Origin: Larix kaempferi
Taxonomy: Eukaryota > Streptophyta > Pinopsida > Pinales > Pinaceae
Assembly: GCA_027924585.1 (NCBI GenBank)
Contig: BSBM01000826.1
Coordinates: 9,207,501-9,271,500 of the forward strand
Direction: 5' to 3'
DNA: 64,000 nt
A program made the translations under genes and the position numbers. Of the stretch, positions 1 through 11,999 are shown piece after piece (the first letter of the stretch is position 1; each line of letters starts with the position of its first letter). The notes under the pieces are model-generated. The model was given only the letters and a program-made list of their open reading frames with translations, was not told the DNA's origin and made no database searches.

Positions 1-299
1 GATAACTACCAAGCAGTGGATAGGTGCAAATCGGAGGTAGGTGACTGATCACAACGGGAAGAAGACTTTACTACTCGAACCAGTCATCTAAGGCCGGAAA
101 AGAAGGAATAGATCGGCAGAAGCAACCTATTGGTGCGCATATAACAGAAGATCCGCTGCAAGATATCGGTAGTCCAGTTTTGGGAAAACCGTGACAATTT
201 TGTAAACCTAAGGGTTCTTCCTTCGTAAAATTTAAAGACATGACCTACGGTTCTTGATCTATATATAAGGCAATTTTGTAAAGGAAAAGGGTTAACTCT

Positions 300-560
300 C
301 ATTTTGGTTGGGATTATTGAATATTGTAAGATCTGTTAGATAAAAGCATTGTAAAGGCTCTGCAGCTGAGTGTGCAGACGAAAGAGCTGTTGTACCCTTT
401 CCTAGATAATAAAAAACAGTTCTTGTGGACGTAGCTTCCCATCCGGGGGGCTGAACCACGTTAAACCATTTTGTTATGTGATTATCGTGCATGATTATTA
501 TTAATTTGTTATTTAAATTACTTACAATGCATGCATGAGGTTACGGTTATCTTATATGTG
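300..560 (+). repeat. copia-type LTR R/U5-like fragment
   Basis: Around 433-480 the sequence reads GTGGACGTAG, then a short spacer, then GAACCACGTTAAA, the usual R/U5 landmark of plant Ty1/copia LTRs. The same landmark occurs in opposite orientation at about 8221-8290 inside a better bounded LTR. No LTR ends, PBS or TSD can be placed, so this is only a fragment call. Confidence 0.35.
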
Positions 561-1253
561 TTTATTTTTATCTATATTCTCCATGGAAGGGATGGAATAA
601 GATGTTAATAGCTCATGTATGGACGAATGATAGCACGAAAGCCCCTATAAGTTTCAAATGAATGGATCAATGAGATAACCACACAGTTAATTGTTAGGAA
701 TGAATCGCGGGTATCGAGCACACAACACTGCGTATCTCACTCATCTGCATAGATCATGATGTTTATCAGTCTAAAATAATGATGAATGCTTAAAAGCTGT
801 CGAATAAGGTTGAGTAGAAGTGATTAAGTCTCATAAAACCCACTACGCGGCCTCTCGATGCACTGAGGGTGCAAATATCCTTGTTCCTGAAGATATTCGA
901 TGCGGAGTAGGAGACTCCGCGCAACCGCTAAACGTAGCTGCGCAGTCCATCACCACGCTGCGCATTAATCAGCCGAATCAATCGCACCACCTGGTTGTGG
1001 AAACCTGCTTCTGCAACCACCCCCTCAAATTCTCCTCGGGTGAGACCTCAGGCTGCTTGCAGTCTGTTGCCGAAAGGGCCGGTGAATAGGGGTTTTGTTG
1101 GTATTTTGTACCGCAAAGTACCTGGGTCTACATTGGAAAACCTCTAGAACAGTGCTGTGAGCAATATCATCAATCAGTCATACAGGGAATCCAGTATGAT
1201 AGATCCATACATTATATATATGAAAAATGATAACATTCACTGTAGATGACAAT
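561..1253. other. no recognisable gene
   Basis: Nothing identifiable here. A GTG-initiated frame at 820-1089 has no recognisable motif and is not called. The stretch probably belongs to decayed repeat sequence flanking the extra ORF that ends at 1520. Confidence 0.4.
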
Positions 1254-1519
1254 CTAAAGTACACAATCAGTAATTATCAAATAAACTTGAGGAATAACAA
1301 GAGATAGATCAAAATATGACTTTACTGTATTAAAAGAGTCTTGTACAGAAATTACAAAAGCTCTGATGATCAGAGTATCCCCATCCTTTCTCCTGCCGAT
1401 GTGTAACTCCAAAATTCCCAACCCTTGGCTACAAGAAGCATAGATCCTTAAATAGGAAATTACAAAAGAGTGCAGGTGGAAATTCCCCATAGGTAGGGAT
1501 TACAAAAATTCAAATCGGA

Positions 1520-4500
1520 CTATGAATCGAGAAAATCCTGCCATTTCTCATAGCTCTCTAACAACTCGTCTATATTTTGAAAATTAACATATTCTAGGGC
1601 TATATGAGCATTGCAGGTATTATTCTCCATGAAATGTTTAGCCAGCTTGTGCCAAGTACGAAGGTAGATGTGAATTTTTCCTTCCATGTCAAGTGGTTTT
1701 CTGATTAACCTATCCATGCCATCGATGCTGACTTCATGAAGGGCCTGGATTTTCTGCACGATTTCCTCACACTTGCACTCCATCTCTTCAAGCTTTCATT
1801 TTGGTGGCAGAGCCTCTAAAATCGGGTCCATAAGCTGGAGTTGTAAGGCGTTCATGATATTATCAACTGTGTACCAGCATCTTTTGCAGATACCTTTAGA
1901 CTTCTTGATGATATCATAAGTAGTTTCATTTAAATCAATCCAAGTGTTTAAAGAGCCTTTAACCTTCTTAAGTTGGAAGGCGTTCAAAATCAGGATATCT
2001 TTCGGCACATTTTCAATGTATCCCTGCCATTCACTAATTTTCTCCTCTGCCTTTGTAGCTAGGAGTATTTTCCCTTTCTATTCTTCTAAAGTAGAGGACA
2101 TCTTAGAAAAAGCAATAAAATTTTCCTTAATCTCATCTAAGGAAAGGTAGAGTTTCTCAAGCAACTTAAAGTGGTCCTGATTTACCTTAAGAGCTAGGTT
2201 CTTGAACTCCTCCAATGACATTTTAAAGAAACTTGTTGAGGCTGCACTTGCAGTTGCATCCTCAATTTTATTTTCCAAAGCAATAATCCTCTCTGTATCT
2301 GTGGAACCTTGAGCCTGAGCAAGCCGAATTTAAATATGGAGGGTAGAATTATTTTGCTTAAGATCTTGCACTTTATCTGTCCAATTTTTCTCCAGGTCAG
2401 CTACAAAAGTTCCATGTTGTTCTTTGGTCTTAGCCAATTCCTCCTCTATCTTCTTGATTTCTTCTTTTTTTAAATCAAGTTCCCTGCTTAACACTTATAC
2501 GGAATCCCAATTTGCCTTCCCAAAAGCCCCTAGGGCTGTAGCTGTCTCTATTGCCTCAACCTGAGGGTCATTTGTCCTAGGAGCCCATATCACCTAATCT
2601 GGGACAGGTGCTTCTAACCCATCCTGATCTTTGCCTTGTCTTCTGGTTCTCCTCATGTCACGTCCCCACTTTGACCCTTGTAATATTTTGGGTTATAATG
2701 TAAATATTGTATGCATAATATGTATGATTCCTAGCGTGGAGCTCAAGGCCAAGGCCCCGCTAGTGAACGTTCGATCTAGAAGAGGCACGTATTTGATAGT
2801 ATGCTACCCATGTGCTAGTGAACCATGGGAATTGTAAATATGCATTTTAATATAAAATCCCACAACTATCTATGCAATGCAACAAGAGATGGGGGCATGA
2901 TGTTACAAGGAAATTGGGAGGGAAATATTCAAACCCTTGAGCCAATCAAGTCAAGCCAAGTGTCAATGAGAGAACCCATCAAACCCTCAACTACCCATGT
3001 TGACTTTTGTGCCCGATCATTAATTTCTCCCAAGAGTTGGTTGAGGTAGTTAATGCCTTGGGGAATGGAGAGGTATGGCTGTCCAAATTTGAGTATGGGC
3101 AAGCCACCCTTCCTAGATTTTCGTGTTTGGCTTCTTGGGCAAGTAAAGGGCCACAAAATTTCCCCCAAGCCATTATTCAACCATCAATCTTTCTCCCTCA
3201 CGAGTTTAGAGCTACCTGGGCATTTTTCTCCATGGTTTTGCTGTGTTTACCTTCATTCTCCTAGCTGGGAAGGGCGTTTTTGTTGTGGCTAACAATGGGG
3301 AGGATGGGGAAATGATTTACGATTTTATTGAGGTCGTTTGGCCCACTGAATGCTCATACATCTTTGGGAGAAATCGGTTTTCTTCCCTACGATCGTTTTT
3401 CTCTCTCAAAATTCATTTTTGGTGTGCCTACGTTTTTGGGAAAACCCCTGTCCATCTAGTTCCTAAGTCCCACTGCTGAAAGTGTGTTCCAGAGCCCATA
3501 TCTGAGTTGGGTGTGCAAGAGAATGCTGGGGTTGAGATGGGTATCCATTGCTTTGGGCTGTGATGTGCTTGAGGGTTCCTTTTTCCTTATAGATATCATG
3601 CCCAGCTCGGGGGTGGTCTCTGAGTGCTGAAAGAATACAGGCTGGGAAACGACCTATGGTTGGGAGGAACATTGGAGCGACATAGCTAGTTGTTTGGGTC
3701 AATTGCACAACAAAGATAAGTGTTTTTATGTCTATGTGTTTTTCCTCTGCAAATGTATAATTTCATGACTGTTATCGATGTGATTGAATGCATATGAAAT
3801 ATGTGTGTGGATGAGTTTATTTCTGCTGTGCATGTTTGCTTGTTTTCCATCTGCACACATTTGTTTTGAACTGTATGCATCTAACGAAGATATCTGAGTT
3901 TATTGAAAAGTCCCATAGAATGGCATCAGGTTCCCTTCCTTGCATTGGTTCCAAGGGTGGGGACATTACACCTCACCACTGCCTTGTCATCCTTGTTGTA
4001 GAAGTAGTTCCCGAGAGGGACAATGTCATCATCTGTATACTCATCCACTAACTCTGTAGAAGAAGAAGTAGTACTTACCATTTAAACCAAAGAGGGTGTC
4101 TGAGTGACAGCTGGACTAGGTATGGACAAGGTGACTTGAGGGGTGATCAAGGGCAGTTAGATGGGTTGGGAAACTGATGAGGCTTTGGTTGGAGAAGAAG
4201 CCGAGACAAAAGATTCAAAAACTGGAACTTGACTTTCAACATTGATCTCAGACAATTGAAGTTGACTATCAACATTTGTGGGTGGTGATGAAGATGGGAG
4301 TGAGTATAATTCACCAGTAGCAAAGGATAAAAGAGTGGATACAGGTGACTGTAAAGGATCAATCGGAGACTGGACAACTGTATCAATGGTAGATGGAATG
4401 GAAAAAGGAACCAAATGATGTTGTGAGGGAATAGTGGTAGGAATGAGGGCATCATATAATTGTGACAAGGAGAAAGGAATTGTCACTCCTGGAGATGTGA

Positions 4501-6518
4501 CATAAATTTGTTTAATGGATGGCAACACAAGTGCTGAGGATGACACACCAGGGGCAACATTGAATTCCAACACTGGTTGCTCAGGGAATGTCTGGTCCAT
4601 GTCAATGTTGTTCAACAAGTCAGTGACAGCTTGTAAGTCTTCAATGGGTTCTTCTGTCACCAATTCTGGAGGATGTGGAACCACTTCATCATCACAGCCA
4701 ATTATATTAACTGTAGGAACATGTGAGGTAGAAGCCAAGACCTTTTGCCTCTTTGATGGGCTTGGTTAGATCGACACCAGGTCATCATCTTCTTGACCCT
4801 CTGTAGTAGATAACTAAATATCCACCGTAAGCTTAGGGGGTGTCATCATCTAAGTGTTTACCATTGAAGTAAACTGGGCCAGCTTCTGCTGAGATTGTTG
4901 GGAGATCTTCAACAAGGCTTTGACCTTTTTCAGTTATGTTCTCCCAAGGAGGGTTTCCTAGAGGAGCTTTACCTTTGTCCCCATCATAAATGGTTAGATC
5001 CAGAGGAGCTTTGGATCCTTGGACCTCTTTCTCTTCTCTGTCCCTTCTTACCTGCTCAATTAGATTTAGCTGCATAGCTCTGTAGCTCAAAACTCTAGTT
5101 TTGACTTCCCTCTGATATTGTAAATTGTTATGTTGATCTTCCGGGCTCTTTGCTTTGGAAAGGACTTGGGAAAATGTGTCCACCCCTTGATATATAAAAT
5201 CACCAGGAATCAGCTCATGCACATAGTCTATTTTGACATGTGTTTGCTTGAAGTGTGCATCTAGGAACTTCTTAGGATCATGCTTCCTCTTGGGGGAAAA
5301 CCCTAGTTTCAAATCCATTATCTTTTCACCAAGGACTGCAACCCAATTGGAAGTTGGAATGACTAGCTGTCCAAGATTTAAAGCATACATAGGCCAGCCC
5401 CTTTTTTTGGGACCTATACGTTTCTTGTACATGCCATGAGTGACAGTTTGAAATGATGATTCATGTATGACCAACTTATCAGGAACAATTTTGGGCAAAA
5501 GGTGAACTGTATCACTTCCCCAGATCCTAATGTATGAGGAATATTCGCCCACATACCAATCTCCAATGGTATTGATGAATGCTTTGGCATCTTCTGAGAA
5601 TGCAGGTGCTTCCTTCCTGAAGATATTAAAATAAATTGTACCCATAAAATGGTCACAGATGTTGTAGAGTGAAGGGACAAAATTTCCTTCCCACAACGCT
5701 AAATGATAAATGTGAACAGGTGGGTCTGAAGGAGACAAGTTCCAACCCAAGCTAGGGTACTGTAAATCTGCGCAGAAAACATCAATTACATATGCAGATA
5801 AGTAGAAATGAGGCTTTTTATGTATAGGTGCTTTCTGGTAGGCATGGATGGCCTTCATCATTTTCGAAGACAGGATGGAGGCCCATGAAAAATACTTGCC
5901 AGTGGTTAACACATGATGTGCTATAGGGGTCCATTCGACCTTGAACAGAGAACAGTTAGGCAAACCAAACAACCTGCACTACATAGCTTCTAGCAAAGAG
6001 TAGGGTTCCTTAAACCAAATAATAGGATAGAGGTGGTCAGCCTTAGGGATGAAGGTATTGGGCTTGTACATCCATGATTTTAACATCTCATCAAAATTAT
6101 AACGGGTTTTTGAGGAGTGTAAAAACTCTAGTGTGAGGGTTTGCTCATGCGATGTGAGGGAAAAAGCTTGGATAAAAATATTTGATCGGAAATGAGTCAA
6201 CTGAGCTCCTGCGTTATCGTTAAAAGACTGGTCTTTAACATTGGCGTTCTCAATTATCCATTTTACTGCATCAGTGTAAGGTAAAATGGTCGGTCATGCA
6301 ACAATGGCGTGAATTTGAGAAGACCTGATCTTCTCATATGCGGGTCTGTCTGTTTCAATGTGGGAAAGGTCATCATTGTCAAAAATGGCGTAGATTTACG
6401 ACCAATCCATATGGTAAGTTTCAGTGACCCTTTCATTGGTATTTGAGAGGATACCAAAATTGGGGTATTTGGTAAGAGAGTCCCTTTGTGCTATCTTAGA
6501 CCGGGTGTTTTTCGACAT
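1520..6518 (-). pseudogene. Locus A: decayed retroelement extra ORF (plant transposon-protein-like)
   Basis: The best start is an ATG at 6518 (MSKNTRSKIAQ...). One frame then runs to 4833 with in-frame stops at 6396-6398 (TAA), 6294-6296 (TGA) and just upstream of 5972 (TAG). It continues with a frame change through 4738-4157 and past a 1315-bp LTR insertion (2656-3970) to about 1520. Removing that insertion joins the two sides in frame. The central part (CRLFGLPNC..EWTPIAHHVL, then FSWASILSS and PHFYLSAYVIDVF) has the layout of the extra ORFs of Tat-type gypsy elements often annotated as putative plant transposon protein. The distal part (about 2280-1520) is charged and coiled-coil-like. I infer a pseudogene of unknown function; the family name is recalled from general pattern, not a search. 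Confidence 0.6.
2656..3970 (+). mobile_element. solo LTR, 1315 bp, TSD CCTCA
   Basis: The element starts TGTCACGTCCCCAC and ends GTGGGGACATTACA, giving imperfect terminal inverted repeats. It is flanked by the perfect 5-bp duplication CCTCA at 2651-2655 and 3971-3975. There is no PBS, PPT or coding sequence inside. Excision restores a continuous reading frame of the host pseudogene on the minus strand, so the boundaries are secure. Internal blocks resemble an LTR that ends at 11999 (shared GAGCTCAAGGC and AAGGCCCC). Single LTRs of this kind normally arise by LTR-LTR recombination. Confidence 0.88.
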
Positions 6519-6859
6519 GGCGACGGAATTCGCAATTTCTGGTAAATAAAAGAAATCGAAATCAAACTAAAATCAAAAAGCAGCGAAGAAAATTCAATTA
6601 CGAATGTGATGACAGTAGGCTTACCTGAAATAACTGAAAGGTGGTAAAAAACGGCTATTAGCAACAAATCCGCAGTAAAATAGGCGCAACAGAGTAATTT
6701 TCAACAGCTAAAATGATAAAAGAAAAATAGAAAAACCCTTATTTAATGGATTCACCAGATCAATTCCTGGCCGTGCAATGTAGAATGAACGAATGGCTCA
6801 GATTGCCCAATTCAATATTCGGGATCCGGTGATGGGTATTTTATTTACAAGGTTTATTT

Positions 6860-7300
6860 GGGTTCCCGAAAGCCGCAACCCGAAATTTCGGGTTTGGGTT
6901 TCAGGAATGGAAACCACAAAAATTCAACGAAAATAATGATTCCCAAAAGCCGCAACCCGAAATGTCGGGTTCGGGTTTCGGGATGGTAAGCCGTGAAAAT
7001 GCAAAAGGTATGCTTCTGAAAGCTGCAACCCAAAAGTCGAGTTTCGGGTTTCAGGAACAACAACACAACTAAAAATTTAAAATGAATTCCCAAAAGCCGA
7101 AAGCCACAATGGCGGGTTTCGGGTTTCAGTTTTCGGGATGCCATATCCCAAAATTATTGAAAGGAAAACCCACAACCTGTAGCTGTCGAGTTTCAGGTTT
7201 TGGGTTGACAATAAACCAAAAGCATAAAAACTAAATACCGCAACGTGCACCTTTCGAGTTTTGGGTGCGCAAACTGTCGGGTTTCGGGAAGGTGAAAGAA
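6860..7300. repeat. palindromic tandem array A (about 75-bp units)
   Basis: Five to six degenerate units of roughly 71-77 bp start near 6865, 6942, 7013, 7089 and 7169. Each carries CCGCAACCC followed by its near reverse complement (CGGGTT, TTTCGGG). The array lies between the LTR-type start at 7527 and the ATG at 6518, so it would fall in the 5' untranslated part of a transcript of locus A. Unit similarity is visible by eye; exact copy number needs a tandem-repeat finder. Confidence 0.75.
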
Positions 7301-7462
7301 GAAGACAAAATACTCAAAATTAAAGGCTCCCTCCATACCAAAACACATAGAAAAATTATTAGAAAAAGGTGGCAATTAGGCCAAACAAAGGTAAGGTAAA
7401 GGATGACAGGGATAGTAGTGAAGAATCTGGATTTTAAAGAAACACTTACCCAAATACCTTTG

Positions 7463-7472
7463 TATTTATTTA
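7463..7472 (-). promoter_or_regulatory. possible TATA-like box upstream of array A
   Basis: On the minus strand the sequence TAAATAAATA lies about 55 bp downstream of the LTR-type start at 7527 and upstream of array A and the locus A ATG. Position relative to array and ORF matches the TATA-like boxes at loci B, C and D. Sequence match alone is weak. Confidence 0.3.
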
Positions 7473-7484
7473 GAATTAGGGGCT

Positions 7485-7527
7485 CCCATGCATTAGCTAA
7501 TGCGTGGGATCTGTTGTGTCTACAACA
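7485..7527 (-). promoter_or_regulatory. LTR-type start with 24-bp palindrome (locus A)
   Basis: On the minus strand the sequence begins TGTTGTAGACACAACAGAT at 7527. A 24-bp palindrome follows exactly 19 nt later (7508-7485), with one G-T type mismatch. Locus B (14840-14882) has the same start, spacing and outer stem bases (CCCAYG...CATGGG) but different inner stem bases, still palindromic. I infer the 5' edge of a long LTR, inserted just behind the PBS at 7556-7567. Confidence 0.6.
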
Positions 7528-7555
7528 CCCATCAACCCGAGTGTTTTAACCTAGT

Positions 7556-7567
7556 GCTCTGATACCA
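7556..7567 (-). other. iMet-type primer-binding site
   Basis: The minus strand reads TGGTATCAGAGC, the standard plant initiator-Met tRNA primer-binding site, two bases after the end (TGTTACA) of the LTR at 7570-8467. The retroelement body expected downstream is replaced after about 30 bp by the LTR-type start at 7527, suggesting an insertion. Confidence 0.75.
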
Positions 7568-7569
7568 TT

Positions 7570-8467
7570 TGTAACAAACTCAAATTTCTAAGTCAATAAT
7601 TTTGGTAAAAATTTTAAAATTTTTCATATTGAACTTTTAACAATAAGATTTATCCTAAAAAGGTTGATTCATTTTCAATACGTATAAGCATTCCTATCTA
7701 TGCAATCCTCTTTATCACAGTTTGATCATTTATATGATTAAGTGAACAATTGCATGCTATATAACACTAAGTCATTTCATGATCAATGCATAGATTAACT
7801 TCGGTTTATAACTTATCATCTATTGATTCATATTTTAATGTATTCTATTTTCATTAAACTGATAATGGCACAAAAAGAATATACAAAACATACAAATTCC
7901 TAAGGTGTAAGTATGAGTCCACTATTTGATCTATTATTCTTTGCTTCCAATCGTGATAACCTTAAATTTACCTTTGAAAAACTTACCCTTTAGTGTTAGC
8001 ATGTAGATGCTTGATCAAGAGACACATTATGAGAAGATTACATTGATATTATCAATACATACATTTGCAACAAGTTATAAATGACAAGGTTATCATTGTT
8101 TAAAATAGATAAACATAAAAAATATACTTTCAAAAACAATCCAGAATGAATGATATTCATCACATAATGTATGAACCATGACACATTCGACAAGGGTACA
8201 AACCATTTAAACCATCACACGAGAGAGAGGCCATTTTAACGTGGTTCACCCATTCCTTGGGTTACGTCCACAAAAGGTGTTGTGTTGTATTAAATTAATT
8301 CAACAAGGCAATTACATTCTACAACATGATTGTTGTAATAAGCTCCTTTCTACTTCCACTAAGCCTCTATAATATAGAGCTTCACTACAAGAAATCCTAA
8401 GTTGGTTCCTGATCGACTTCCTAATGGCATAATAGCTGAAAACTTATCTTCACAAAGAAATGTTACA
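7570..8467 (-). mobile_element. LTR of a copia-like element (5' LTR, minus strand)
   Basis: On the minus strand the LTR begins TGTAACATTTC at 8467 and ends GTTTGTTACA at 7570, followed directly by an iMet PBS. It contains the copia-type R/U5 landmark GAACCACGTTAAAATGG (about 8253-8237). The right end is supported by the PBS; the left end rests on the matching 7-bp TGTAACA/TGTTACA termini and is less certain. No matching partner LTR is visible. Confidence 0.55.
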
Positions 8468-9911
8468 ATTAATATTCATGAACTAGCATATAGATATTTC
8501 ATACAATTATCATCTAACATACTAGTAAGGACAACTATATTTATCTCCCTAATTGTCTCACTTAACCTTTTCACTTTAGTACCTACGACTATTTGAGATG
8601 CTAGTATAATTCTTCGTATCTTTTATTTTAATATGTTACTTTCCCTTAATAATCTGGTATGTGCTATCATATAAGATCAAGATCTATTTTAATTTGTTAG
8701 TATTATTTAAATAAACCATCTACTTCTTTCTTTGCTAATCATGGTGAATATATGGGTCTCTCTTATATAATACATATGGATATAAAATCATGCTCCCAAC
8801 CCGAGAGAGGACTACACCCTAGCTATCTAAGTGATAACGCTATACAAGCTCAACTCTATGTAGAGAAACAAAACAAACGAACTCTATCTAATACTCCAAC
8901 AAAGAAAACCTTATTTGACGGGATATAGATCCTTAATAAGAGCAGGATGTTTGTTGAGTAAGGTATATAAGATTATATTGATGACAATTATATATTTCGA
9001 AGATTGCTGTCCTCAAGGAACTCCCTGAAAATAAGCAAAAATAAATCATGTACAGGTTACAGACAGCAAGCGAAATCGCAGACACCAAGAAATATCCTGG
9101 CAATAAGAAAAAACCATAAACATATAAAGTTATACAACAAAGATAGTTGTCTCAGGTGCCGGGCAGAGTTTAGAGGAAATCTTCCTCAACACAAGCACGC
9201 AGAGATCATTGTCCCATGTGCAGAAAGGAGTTATATGAATATATATTAACACAACCGAGCATAGGTCATTTTCTAACGTTCACAAAAAACCCAGTTAACT
9301 TGATCGATAAAGGAGTTCAAACCAAACAGGACGCTGTCCTTATTTTCCAGAGAGGATCATATTCATAACACTTATTTAAACTGAGAGTCCAAAAGAAAAA
9401 TACAGAAATAGGTAAAAACATAACCCAGCGACCAAATTTGCAAAGGTTCGATTGTCAACACAAAAATATGGCAATCACCGAGTTAAGCTAAAGGAAAACA
9501 ATGCAGGGATCGGCTTACCATATAGTCATCGCATACACTTAGATATTCTGATAAGAGAAAGGAAGAGGCTAGGACTGAGTTGTAATGGAAGTCTTCTGGC
9601 AACCATTGCTCAGGTAACAATAACCTACTGCCAGGATATAACAAGACTGGATTGGGGTGCAATAGCCGTCCTCCTCCACTCTATTCTGCAATATATTGAC
9701 TTACAGAAATATAATGATGAGTGATACCAGGATTGGTCTTTACAGAACCGACCCAACCTGCAATCTCTGCGTAGCAATGCAAAATCCAAAAATTTATCAC
9801 AGGGGTCCAGTGCTTTGCGCTTTCCTCTCCCGAACACCTTTTTCATACTCCACGCAGAAAAAGAAAAACCCCCAACATAGCAATAAACAATTTGTCAACG
9901 TAGCATCAAAC
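8468..9911. other. AT-rich sequence, no gene seen
   Basis: No domain, splice-supported exon or repeat boundary is recognisable on either strand. Short frames at 9004-9249 and 9452-9724 show no family motif. Confidence 0.4.
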
Positions 9912-10120
9912 AATCTTCTCCCTCAATGCAACAAATGAATCTTTCCTCAAACAACCAATAAATCCTCCCTCAATGCAGCAATGAATCCTTCCTCAAACAA
10001 CAATTAAATCCTCCCTCAACGCAGTAATGAATCCTTCCCCAAACAGCAGTTAAATCCTCCCTCAACGCAACAATGAATCGTTCCTCAAACAGCAATGAAT
10101 CCTTCCTCAAATAGCAATGA
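9912..10120. repeat. 46-bp minisatellite
   Basis: Units beginning AATCCTCCCTCAA recur at 9961, 10007 and 10053, with degraded copies at both ends, giving about 4.5 copies of a 46-bp period. Each unit also contains AATGAATCCTTCCTCAAAC. It may be part of a long LTR or UTR; there is no coding signal. Confidence 0.75.
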
Positions 10121-10684
10121 ATAAAAAAAAATAATAATCTCAACCCAGCCATTGTGGAGGCTGTTTCTCCCAGAACTTCAGAAAAATAATACATATGAAA
10201 ATGGGAAGTGGGCAGCGACCTTCCCTTCCCCTCACTCTGAATCTCGATGGAAAGATGTCGCCATATCTTATGATGGATAAACCCCTATTCTGCATAGATC
10301 CGGCCATTCCCCCCTTCTCCAAATCTCGATGGCATATTTAACATGCCTAGCTTCCCCCAAACGGTGACAACATTCGTCCTACGAGCGCCCAAATAGAACT
10401 ACCTTTGCTCAACACTTGGCATAAGAAAAGAATAGAAATGGCAGAACTTAGGTGACATATGCCTTACCCAAGTGAAAACTTCGATGGTCTGTCTCCTTAG
10501 TGGAAAGAGAGGCCAACAAGGTTTTGTTGAAGGATCTGCTGGCGCTAAACTCGATGTAATGTATGAGATATGGTTTTAGGTTCTCAATGAGAGGCGTAAC
10601 CCTTTAAAATATTTATGAACTTTTAGAATGGAAATTCTTCTAAGCCCTAAATAAACATTAACCCTCAATTTCATACTTTGGAAC
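10121..10684. other. no gene seen
   Basis: Sequence between the minisatellite and the LTR-related block. TCTCGATGG occurs twice (10232 and 10323 region), but no longer repeat or ORF is convincing. Confidence 0.35.
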
Positions 10685-11999
10685 ACTTCCTTTACCCTAA
10701 GGTTCATATATATATAAATATGAATGACATTACTCTCATAAATGAAAATGATATTTCAATAGTTATATATATATATGTATTGTCATCTATATATGTAACA
10801 CTTATTTGCATTCATAAGTATAGAATCGGATTCATCTGAGTACTTAGAAACCACTACGATTTATATTCAAGTAATATTTATCTTCCTTATGCTAATCATA
10901 AAAAATTTCAGTGCATTTATTCATATTAATACTTTATATTTAATATGAATGTCTATTTATATTAATGTCTATCATTATACTTGATCCAATTCTATTTAGC
11001 CTTAAGCGAGAAGCACTTTGGCCATTCATCCTGTACTAAATATGCTTCTCATATCATTTATATATATATATATATATATCTATATATATACTATAAGTCG
11101 ATTCAAGTACTTATTATTAGTACCCCTTTTCTTTTAGGTATAGTTAGGTGTCAAACAATAGCTCTATTAAATAGCCAAGCTTATCGAATATTGCTAACAA
11201 CTATGTATATATATTTTTCCCAAGATATATGTTATTATTTCTAACCCTCAATACTTAAACATATCTTTTATGTTCCATATTCAATCTATGTACTTATATA
11301 TATATTTAGCTACTTCAATAATTCCTAAATAATAATCTTCTTGGTACTAGATACCATAATGTTAGCTGGCCCTAGGAAATACTTTTGCTTACCCATTAAG
11401 AGTATGTTTAACCCAGTTGGTACATGCGTTTGCTAAAAGACTAAGGGTAATTATTTGTAATATGTAATATATATATATATATATAAACATAATCCAATGT
11501 ATACTCATGGAATGGTAGATATTTAGTTTGGACTTCAAAGCATAAGTCTTGACTCTAGATGCCATATTACGATGGATATAGGGTTTTCCTTTAACCTTAT
11601 TAAACCATATAGTGGTATTTTAAATTTCCACCCATCAAGGAGGCCTTTAGAAGTTCATTAACTGCTAGTCGTCATTTGTAAATATTAGTTCTTACCGAAA
11701 TATTACTCGAAGCTCTAGACATTTAAGTGACTGGATATAAGTATCTCTATGTCCAAGGTCCTAAAGATGGCATCCATCGTCACCAAGTGTCTTTCCCTGG
11801 TGGGTTTTGTTACTTATCGTTTAGTCGAACTACCACCCTTTGACCTTCTAGGCTTAAACTAAAACTTATAAAGATAAAACTAGTTCGAGGTCCACTAGTG
11901 GGGCCTTCGCCTTGAGCTCCTCACCATGGCCATTTACAAAATTCATAATTACATTTACAAGAGTAATAACAATAGGGTTCGAATTTGAGGGATGTTACA
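10685..11999 (-). mobile_element. LTR related to the 2656-3970 solo LTR (far end approximate)
   Basis: On the minus strand the sequence starts TGTAACATCCCTC at 11999. Downstream it carries GAGCTCAAGGCG, AAGGCCCCACTAGTG and neighbouring bases that match the solo LTR at 2656-3970. It abuts a gypsy reading frame at 12000, so it is an insertion. The distal boundary is set only by analogy with the 1315-bp relative and could be wrong by hundreds of bases. It includes AT-rich (TA)n tracts near 11060-11090 and 11466-11484. Confidence 0.45.

Noticed and set aside
820-1089. 89-codon GTG-initiated frame
   Set aside because: No recognisable motif, non-ATG start, and nothing around it supports a gene.
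4515-4769. Plus-strand 84-codon frame in locus A
   Set aside because: It is antisense to the decayed extra ORF, which is supported by a longer minus-strand frame.
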